From assembly GCA_001782975.1 (NCBI GenBank), contig MFQD01000036.1, forward strand, positions 157-15,166: DNA of 15,010 nt, written 5' to 3'. Within the stretch, counting starts at the first letter, position 1. Every line of letters begins with the position of its first letter. The position numbers and the translations under genes were made by a program. The notes under the pieces are model-generated. The model searched no databases. It had not been told where the DNA came from and saw nothing but the letters and a program-made list of their open reading frames with translations. This DNA comes from Candidatus Magasanikbacteria bacterium RIFCSPHIGHO2_02_FULL_50_9b (lineage in GTDB: Bacteria; Patescibacteriota; Patescibacteriia; Magasanikbacterales; 2-02-FULL-50-9b). Below, piece after piece: positions 7,406-13,657 of the stretch.

Positions 7406-9547
7406 TTATTTTTTCTTAAGCGGTGGAAGCGTTCGTAAAAATTGTTCTGCTTCAACACCAAAGTCAGGACTGAGCTGTACTGCCGCTGCCACTGCAGCAC
7501 GCGCTTCGTCATACAAGCCAACCGAAGCGTAGGCAGCGGCGATTCGTGCAAGCAACTCGGCTGACTGGCGTGGTGAGTTGTGCGCAATGGTAATGGCTTT
7601 GATACTACTCTGCTTGTCCGCGACACGCAAGAATGTCGTCACCAGAAAATCCAACGTTCTATCAATCTCATCAGGCGAACTCATCCTGCTGAAAATTTCA
7701 AACCGTTCAAGTGCTTGCGCGTATTTGCCTTGCACAGTATACACATACACGAGTAACAACGTCGGTTCTTGTCGTGCAGGAGCGATCTCTTGTGAGCGTA
7801 AAAATAATTTTTCTGCAACAACCAAAAAAGACGGATCATTTTTTGCAATGGCAATATGGTACGCAACCTTACCACCAAATGTTTGCCACTCTGCTGACTG
7901 TGGATTTCTCGCCGTATACTGATTCAAAAGTTGTGCCACAAGATCCACATCTTCGTGCCATCGTCGCTGCTGATCCGGCGTAAGATCCGTAAGCGTTTGC
8001 GCACCTGACGCGTAATCATAGAGCAGCACTTGTGCAAACCAACGCCATGTTTCAAACGGATAGGGCCCTTGGATACCTGCATACGCGGAGCGAAACGAAC
8101 GATCAACACCTTCAAAGTCGCGATTCGCTGCTGCTGCTAATCCTTGATTGATGTGATAGGTAGTACGCAACAATCCTGCGCCCACATACACAGTTCCACA
8201 CACGAGTGCGACAGTACTCACTCCAAAAAAAACAGTACGCCAAGAGCCCGCCAGACTCACTGTGCGCTCGGAACGCACGTCTGCAGCACCAATAATCCAC
8301 GCCACAAACAACAACACAAACAATGATTGCACCGTTTCAAATGCAAAAAACGCCTGAACAAAATAGGCGACAAAAAAACTACTCAACGCGATTGCTCCAG
8401 CACTGCTCATATGACCGTCACGCCACGAACGACGCACTAAATACAAAAGCGCAATCAAAAAACCGCAAAACGCGACAAATCCAACGATACCAGTTGTCAC
8501 CAACACTTCCAAAAATGTATTGTGTGGTTTATCAATGCGCGTTTCATACACCGAGTAGGTATTGATCGATGGATCAAAATATTTGTTTGCGGGCGTCCGA
8601 TAATTTTCCCAACCCCACCCAAGCAACGGCCGCTCCGCGATTGCGCGCACTGCGATGTTCCAATTTAAAAAGCGGGTACGCAGCGTTTGAAATGAATCCG
8701 TGGTAATCACCAAGCGCGGTGGCAACAATGAGCGAAATTCTGGTCGTGAATATAACACAACGCCACCGATAAGCAGTGCAATAAAAATGCTCACGACGGT
8801 AATCGCCCGCTTTCGATGAGGTCCAGAGCCATTCAAATACGCACTGATCAAACGTCCAGCGCCATACCACACAACTGCTGCAGCAAGCGCAACATACGCG
8901 CCGCGGGTCAAGGTAGCGATGATGCCACACACAATGACCACGAGTGACCCATACACAATCCATTGAGAGATGCGCGACAAGTGCAGCTGCACGCGCGCGG
9001 CAATGGCATACAAGGCAAGCGGAACGCACAAAACCAAATAATTTCCAAGAATCATTGCATTTCCTGCCGGTCCATTCGTACGCCCGACGTTCACCAGAGA
9101 CGTGGATGCGGCGCTGACAAATTCAATCAACGCCCAAACCGCGCAAACAGCCGCAACAATGGTGGCGGTGACGATGAGTCGACCCCGCTCCTCATCAGTC
9201 CACGTCACCAATCGCATCAGCAGATACCACAAAAACGCCACGGTAAAAAAAATTGTACCCGTATTTCTCGCCGCTCCGCTCCACATTCCTTGACTCACCT
9301 CTGGCGCAACCAACAACGACAACCAGATAATGCACAGAAACGTCATGAGCCATACATCCACGCGTCGAATTGCAAACAGATTGTCGCGCGTACAAAAAAA
9401 TACACCAACGCACAACAAAAGCACGGTCACAAAAATCCAAAATAGTCGCGGTGTATTAAACGAAAACAAAAAAAGGCTTGAAACAATGAGCGGTGCAAAC
9501 AGCACCGCGTGCGCGCTCAACTCCATTATTCGTCTACGGGTAAACAT
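7406..9547 (-). CDS. Wzy/WaaL-family membrane protein with C-terminal TPR domain (copy 2)
   Basis: This 713-residue paralogue of the next gene downstream has about 12 helices up to residue 462. Family signatures: GPAGNAMILGNYL (159-171), LTRGAYVALA (213-222), TRFLNWN (291-297), GWGWENY (310-316) and His342-Asn343 in DKPHNTFLEVLVTTG. The tail (about 475-710) has a PYPFETWRWFAQ block and TPR units including IAPARQEPTLLLVYVYTVQG and YASVGLYDEARAAVAAAVQL. It should act at the outer face of the membrane on lipid-linked glycan; polymerase, ligase and glycoprotein transferase roles all remain possible. The start at 9547 (MFTRRR) is preferred over the ATG at 9526 because the promoter would start the transcript about 3 nt before it and the fourth paralogue also starts MFT. 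This gene heads an operon of at least three genes. Confidence 0.9.
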   Translation of the reverse strand: MFTRRRIMELSAHAVLFAPLIVSSLFLFSFNTPRLFWIFVTVLLLCVGVFFCTRDNLFAIRRVDVWLMTFLCIIWLSLLVAPEVSQGMWSGAARNTGTIFFTVAFLWYLLMRLVTWTDEERGRLIVTATIVAAVCAVWALIEFVSAASTSLVNVGRTNGPAGNAMILGNYLVLCVPLALYAIAARVQLHLSRISQWIVYGSLVVIVCGIIATLTRGAYVALAAAVVWYGAGRLISAYLNGSGPHRKRAITVVSIFIALLIGGVVLYSRPEFRSLLPPRLVITTDSFQTLRTRFLNWNIAVRAIAERPLLGWGWENYRTPANKYFDPSINTYSVYETRIDKPHNTFLEVLVTTGIVGFVAFCGFLIALLYLVRRSWRDGHMSSAGAIALSSFFVAYFVQAFFAFETVQSLFVLLFVAWIIGAADVRSERTVSLAGSWRTVFFGVSTVALVCGTVYVGAGLLRTTYHINQGLAAAANRDFEGVDRSFRSAYAGIQGPYPFETWRWFAQVLLYDYASGAQTLTDLTPDQQRRWHEDVDLVAQLLNQYTARNPQSAEWQTFGGKVAYHIAIAKNDPSFLVVAEKLFLRSQEIAPARQEPTLLLVYVYTVQGKYAQALERFEIFSRMSSPDEIDRTLDFLVTTFLRVADKQSSIKAITIAHNSPRQSAELLARIAAAYASVGLYDEARAAVAAAVQLSPDFGVEAEQFLRTLPPLKKK

Positions 9548-9556
9548 AGCTCGTCC

Positions 9557-9585
9557 AGCATAACAAAAAATTGCTCCATTATCAA
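9557..9585 (-). promoter_or_regulatory. Promoter of the minus-strand glycan operon, near-leaderless
   Basis: On the minus strand TTGATA (9580-9585), 17 nt, TATGCT (9557-9562). The ATG at 9547 follows the -10 after only 9 nt, so the transcript would begin about 3 nt before the start codon. It lies back to back with the plus-strand promoter; the two -35 boxes are 7 nt apart. Confidence 0.6.
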
Positions 9586-9592
9586 GGGTTTA

Positions 9593-9621
9593 TTGACCGT
9601 GACACCGGACAACACTATACT
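9593..9621 (+). promoter_or_regulatory. Promoter of the third Wzy/WaaL-TPR gene, near-leaderless
   Basis: TTGACC (9593-9598), 17 nt, TATACT (9616-9621). The ATG at 9631 again follows the -10 after 9 nt, predicting a leader of about 3 nt. Together with the divergent promoter it fills the 83-nt intergenic region. Confidence 0.65.
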
Positions 9622-9630
9622 TGACGAACT

Positions 9631-11640
9631 ATGATCGAACGAATCTTGCTCGTCGCCTTTCTCGTATCTCCGTTGATTTTGTGGACCGCACTTCCCTATC
9701 CACACACGTTTCCACGATTTGTATGGCTCGCTCTCATCAGCACGTTGTGGATCGGATATATTGCTTACCGTCGTCGATCTATCACGCTCAACAAAATTGA
9801 CGGAGTGTTTCTTTTGTTTGTCGCTGCACTCGGACTTTCAACGATATTCAGCACGGATAGCACCTACAGTTTGTGGGGATCAATGGAACGGAGCTTCGGA
9901 TTTTCATTGTGGATTTTTCTTTTGGGCGCCTATTGCGGATTGCGTCACGCGTGGCACGACGCACACCTTTCGCGCCTTGTGTGGTGCACCACCGCAGCTG
10001 TCGTGTTGCTCATGAGTCTGTGGGGCTGCGCACAGGCGCTCGTCCCGGGATTTGCAACAACCTTTTACGGAACGCGAATTGGTGGAACACTCGGTAATGC
10101 AATTTTTTTTGGCATGTATCTATCACTCAGTATTGGTTGGTTACTGCTTTCGATGGTTGCACAGGATGCGTTGCGTTCACGCACAGAAAAATTTGTGGTG
10201 GCTGTCATTATGCTTCTCGCAATCACGTCGATGCTGCTCACCAAAAGCACCGGTGCATTGCTCGGGTTGTGTGTCGGTGTTGGGGTTGGCTTGACGCTAT
10301 GGCTCTATCTTAAAACAAAGCGCACAATCATTCTGATTATTGTCGCCGCAATTTTTGTGTGTGCGGCGGGAGCGGGCTGGTATGCCTACTCCAAAGGCCT
10401 ATTCAACGTGAGTACCACCGCAACACGCTTCATACACTGGCGCATGTCGCTCGCGACGCTCCGCGCGCATCCAATCTTCGGCTATGGGTATGAACGCTAT
10501 GGTGCGGCAGCCAATGATTTTTTTGATTCCGCGCTCACGGTGCAGGCACTCAGTGAAACCAGTGCAGACAAACCACACAACACACAGCTCGAACTTACGG
10601 TCACGACCGGCGTCATCGGTATCGGAGCATACCTTGCCTTGATGATCACGATAATCGGTTCATTGTGGACGCTCTACAAAAAATCATTACTCTCTTCGGG
10701 CGAATTCGCCGTTCTCTGTGGAATCATCATTGGTCGCGAGGTGCAGAATGCAGCTGCATTTGAAACGCATGGCACTATTTTATTTTTCATACTGCTGCTG
10801 AGCTATTGCGCGTTTCGTGCTGATGCACTCTCACATTCTCCGCGCGTTGTTCTAGGCAAAAAAAGCGTCGCGATGCTCACTTTTATATCGTTCTTCCTCT
10901 TGCTCGTCGGAGCGCTGCGTCCACTATCAGATGCAATCGCGGTCACCCGCCTTGATCAAACAACGACTGCCCCACGACCGCAGCAATCCGTTGACCAACT
11001 CCTGAATCATCTCACCAAATCTCCCTACCCCGAAACTTTTTTTGAGGCGCTCAGCCACACCATTGTTGGTCGCTATTGGCAACGTCCTGATCATGTTCGC
11101 ACATGGACAGCGACCGAGCGTGCACAATGGAATCATGAAGCGGAAAAATTCAGAGCGCTCATGGATGCAGTAGAAAAAAAATATGAGGGCAACGGATTGT
11201 GGAGCTTACGTCTTGGCAAATCAGCATTTCAATTATTCTCCATTTCGCATGAACCAGCTGATGCGGCGCGCGCCATCAGATTCCTTACACAATCAGCAGC
11301 CAGCTCTCCTCGCCGCCAAGAACCTATTATGCTCATCGGGCAAATCGAATTACAACGTAATAATGCAACAGAAGCTCTTGCCTATTTTGATGCAGCAGTT
11401 GCGCTCAATGATAAACTTGGACTCGCACATTGGTATCGTGGCATGGCACAAATAGCTGCAAATGAACGCGCAGATGTATGGTGGAAATCGCTCAAGACCG
11501 GCATGGAAAATGGATACAACCCGCGGTCTAAACCGTTGAATGATTTTATCTACGACCGTCTACTCAAAGCAGGTTTACCTGATGCAGCAGCGGATTTTGA
11601 AGGTATAATTCTCAAGTGGCGTATTGAGTACAATGTATGA
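9631..11640 (+). CDS. Wzy/WaaL-family membrane protein with C-terminal TPR domain (copy 3)
   Basis: This 669-residue member of the same local family is encoded on the opposite strand. Its core shows GGTLGNAIFFGMYL (151-164), TKSTGALLG (204-212), TRFIHWR (265-271), GYGYERYGAAAND (284-296) and His316-Asn317 in DKPHNTQLELTVTTG, almost the same loop as copy 2. About 11-12 helices end near residue 430. The tail contains SPYPETFFEALSH, SPRRQEPIMLIGQIELQ, a TPR unit NNATEALAYFDAAVALN and LAHWYRGMAQ, echoing copies 1 and 2. Expected role: polymerising or transferring lipid-linked glycan outside the membrane. The start matches the promoter spacing, and the N-terminus (MIERILLVAFLVSPL) runs straight into the first helix. 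It ends 3 nt from the stop of the opposing fourth copy, leaving no room for a terminator between them. Confidence 0.9.
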   Translation: MIERILLVAFLVSPLILWTALPYPHTFPRFVWLALISTLWIGYIAYRRRSITLNKIDGVFLLFVAALGLSTIFSTDSTYSLWGSMERSFGFSLWIFLLGAYCGLRHAWHDAHLSRLVWCTTAAVVLLMSLWGCAQALVPGFATTFYGTRIGGTLGNAIFFGMYLSLSIGWLLLSMVAQDALRSRTEKFVVAVIMLLAITSMLLTKSTGALLGLCVGVGVGLTLWLYLKTKRTIILIIVAAIFVCAAGAGWYAYSKGLFNVSTTATRFIHWRMSLATLRAHPIFGYGYERYGAAANDFFDSALTVQALSETSADKPHNTQLELTVTTGVIGIGAYLALMITIIGSLWTLYKKSLLSSGEFAVLCGIIIGREVQNAAAFETHGTILFFILLLSYCAFRADALSHSPRVVLGKKSVAMLTFISFFLLLVGALRPLSDAIAVTRLDQTTTAPRPQQSVDQLLNHLTKSPYPETFFEALSHTIVGRYWQRPDHVRTWTATERAQWNHEAEKFRALMDAVEKKYEGNGLWSLRLGKSAFQLFSISHEPADAARAIRFLTQSAASSPRRQEPIMLIGQIELQRNNATEALAYFDAAVALNDKLGLAHWYRGMAQIAANERADVWWKSLKTGMENGYNPRSKPLNDFIYDRLLKAGLPDAAADFEGIILKWRIEYNV

Positions 11641-11643
11641 TGC

Positions 11644-13572
11644 TTATTGTTCATTCGTGATTATTTGCAGCCATTCTTGATGCGACTGTTCCCACAAATC
11701 CAACGGTCGCAATTCAAGCGCGCGCGAGCCTTGCACGCGCGCCAAATCTTTTTTATCTGCTATGTCAAGCATCATGCCGTAAAATAAATGCGCTTCTGCA
11801 AAATTTGGGTGACGATCCGACAGCTCTTTAAGCGCCGCAAGTGCATCATCCATACGACCTGATTGACGATATAAATCTGCAAGCAAAAACACAGATTGTG
11901 GTCGATCACAACTGATTGTAAGCGCTCGTTCCTCTGCACGCACCGCAGCGCCGAGCCAGTAGGTGTGATCAGGCGTTAACCCACTACTCACATATGACAA
12001 AAGCCACGAAGCGAGCACATGATCCTGTTGTGGATGGACACCTTCCCATGCGAGCAATTGTTGTGCGGCTGGCAGTGCAGCGTGTTGCGCATATTTTTCA
12101 AAACTCGGTTTGACCCCAAGCTCAGCGGTTGACAATGATAGTCGTAATTGCGCGGTTAAAAAATCACGCGCAAAGGGCGTCCATTGATATTGTTTCAGTG
12201 GTGCACTCGGCAACTCCGTATGCTGTCTTCGCTGCATTGCCAACTCAACGCGATGTACATATCGTGCAGCATACGCCGTATTGATAACCAAAATTACTGC
12301 GCTGAACGTCACAAGCACTCCAACAATGCCGATTAAAATAAAAACAACGCGCGACGATTTGTTCGCAACAACGCCAACGCGAGGCTGCAGTGCAACAGCA
12401 ACAAGTAATGCAAGCGGCAATAAATGCCAGATGCTGAAAAATGACGTTGTGACGAAAGCAAGATACGCAGCGCTGGTTGCAAATGCTAACGAGCGCTCGC
12501 TCGGCGTGCGCCACGCATCGCTCAACCAGACAGTGCGCAACAACAAAACCAACCAACCGGCAAGCAACAGAAGCGCCACCGCACCACCCATGAGCGCAAT
12601 ATCAAGATATGCCGAATGTGTGGCGTCACTGATTTCACTGAAAGAAACCTGCTTTAACGCGGCAGTTCCGCGATCAATCGCGCCAAGATGTGGACCGATG
12701 CCATACCCAATCAGTGGGTGTTTCAATAATTCGTGTGCACCGCTCTTCCACAAGGCGAGACGCGTTTGTACCGTAACCACACGCTCAGCATATCCAGAAG
12801 TGACTGCAATCGTGGTGAGTACACCAGCGACAAGTACGATAGTGATCAGCGCGCCGCGCACCCAGCGCGAAACATCGCTGCGAAAGAAAATATACGCTGC
12901 AACTCCAATGACAACAGCCAACAATGCGGTTCGCGCCTCCGTCGCAATCAACGCAATAACTGCAATGCTAATGACTATCCATCGAGCATATAAATTTTTC
13001 AGAGACAAACTTGCCCACGGAATGAATAGTAAAACTCCGGCGAGATACAGCGGGTTACCGACAGATCCAGCAAAACGCACGTCAACATGATTAAATACTG
13101 ATTGAAACAAAGCGGCAATACCAGTCAGTAAGGTTAACCCGATGCCAACAACAACAAAAATAGTCGAGAGGTGCTCAATGATTTTTTTATTGCCGCTCCC
13201 TGCGCGAAACCATGTGCTGAATAACACCACGCACAGAAGCCACAGTGCCCAAAAAAATATCCCATCAGTGCGCGTGAGTGATCCCCACCAAAATTCATAC
13301 GAACCGGCGGCGAGCGAACGGATGGTGAGCCAGAGCAGAAATACGAAAAATGCGAGGCTCATCGGATGCATCGCGCCCTGAATTAACTTTGATAAAAATT
13401 CATGATCTCGTTGTGCGCGCACAAATGAAATCACAATCAATCCAATCGCGGCAATGGACAATAAAATGAGGCGCGAAGAAATGAGCGGCGCGTAGAGGCC
13501 ACCAAAATAAATAAATGGTGTACACACCATGAGCGCTGCGAAACCCAAAAAAATGCTTCGAAAGGTGAACAT
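11644..13572 (-). CDS. Diverged Wzy/WaaL-family membrane protein with C-terminal TPR domain (copy 4)
   Basis: This is a 642-residue protein counted from the ATG at 13572. An in-frame ATG at 13629 would add 19 residues encoded by the preceding terminator and promoter; I reject it because MFTFRSIFLG matches the start of copy 2 (MFTRRR) and lies 9 nt after a -10 box. The core keeps SVGNPLYLAG (170-179), TEARTALLA (211-219), TRLALWK (270-276) and HPLIGYGIG (285-293). The loop histidine reads DATHSAYLD (His319, Ser320) rather than His-Asn. About 11-12 helices end near residue 430. The tail has YRQSGRMDDALAALKELSDR and FYGMMLDIADKKDLARVQGS. It is clearly the most diverged of the four; it may have another substrate, be weakly active, or be regulatory. 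It is transcribed alone and converges on copy 3. Confidence 0.87.
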   Translation of the reverse strand: MFTFRSIFLGFAALMVCTPFIYFGGLYAPLISSRLILLSIAAIGLIVISFVRAQRDHEFLSKLIQGAMHPMSLAFFVFLLWLTIRSLAAGSYEFWWGSLTRTDGIFFWALWLLCVVLFSTWFRAGSGNKKIIEHLSTIFVVVGIGLTLLTGIAALFQSVFNHVDVRFAGSVGNPLYLAGVLLFIPWASLSLKNLYARWIVISIAVIALIATEARTALLAVVIGVAAYIFFRSDVSRWVRGALITIVLVAGVLTTIAVTSGYAERVVTVQTRLALWKSGAHELLKHPLIGYGIGPHLGAIDRGTAALKQVSFSEISDATHSAYLDIALMGGAVALLLLAGWLVLLLRTVWLSDAWRTPSERSLAFATSAAYLAFVTTSFFSIWHLLPLALLVAVALQPRVGVVANKSSRVVFILIGIVGVLVTFSAVILVINTAYAARYVHRVELAMQRRQHTELPSAPLKQYQWTPFARDFLTAQLRLSLSTAELGVKPSFEKYAQHAALPAAQQLLAWEGVHPQQDHVLASWLLSYVSSGLTPDHTYWLGAAVRAEERALTISCDRPQSVFLLADLYRQSGRMDDALAALKELSDRHPNFAEAHLFYGMMLDIADKKDLARVQGSRALELRPLDLWEQSHQEWLQIITNEQ

Positions 13573-13581
13573 AGTGTAACC

Positions 13582-13610
13582 AGTGTATATAAAAAAAAGA
13601 CCGCCGGCAA
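13582..13610 (-). promoter_or_regulatory. Promoter of the fourth Wzy/WaaL-TPR gene, inside the upstream terminator
   Basis: On the minus strand TTGCCG (13605-13610), 17 nt, TACACT (13582-13587), then 9 nt to the ATG at 13572: the same geometry as the promoters at 9557-9585 and 9593-9621. The -35 hexamer lies inside the terminator stem and the spacer contains its U-tract. The -35 is a weaker match than in the other promoters. Confidence 0.5.
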
Positions 13611-13640
13611 GTGTGTGAAAGTCTCCCACACACCTGCCGG
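13591..13640 (-). terminator. Rho-independent terminator of the cysteine-rich protein gene
   Basis: On the minus strand a 14-bp stem with one G-U pair (arms 13627-13640 and 13604-13617) and a 9-nt loop is followed, after five bases, by a run of eight U (13591-13598). It begins 17 nt after the TAG stop at 13658. The wobble pair would be a mismatch on the plus strand, confirming the direction. Confidence 0.88.
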
Positions 13641-13657
13641 ACGGATCACGAACGCAC

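Noticed and set aside
12281..13090. A 269-codon open frame on the plus strand
   Set aside because: It lies antisense to the fourth Wzy/WaaL-TPR gene, whose membrane signatures are clear. Its product is a Thr/Ala/Asn-rich string with no domain and it has no promoter.
13573..13629. Extended start of the fourth Wzy/WaaL-TPR protein at 13629
   Set aside because: The extra codons fall in a terminator stem and its U-tract; MFT at 13572 matches a paralogue's start.
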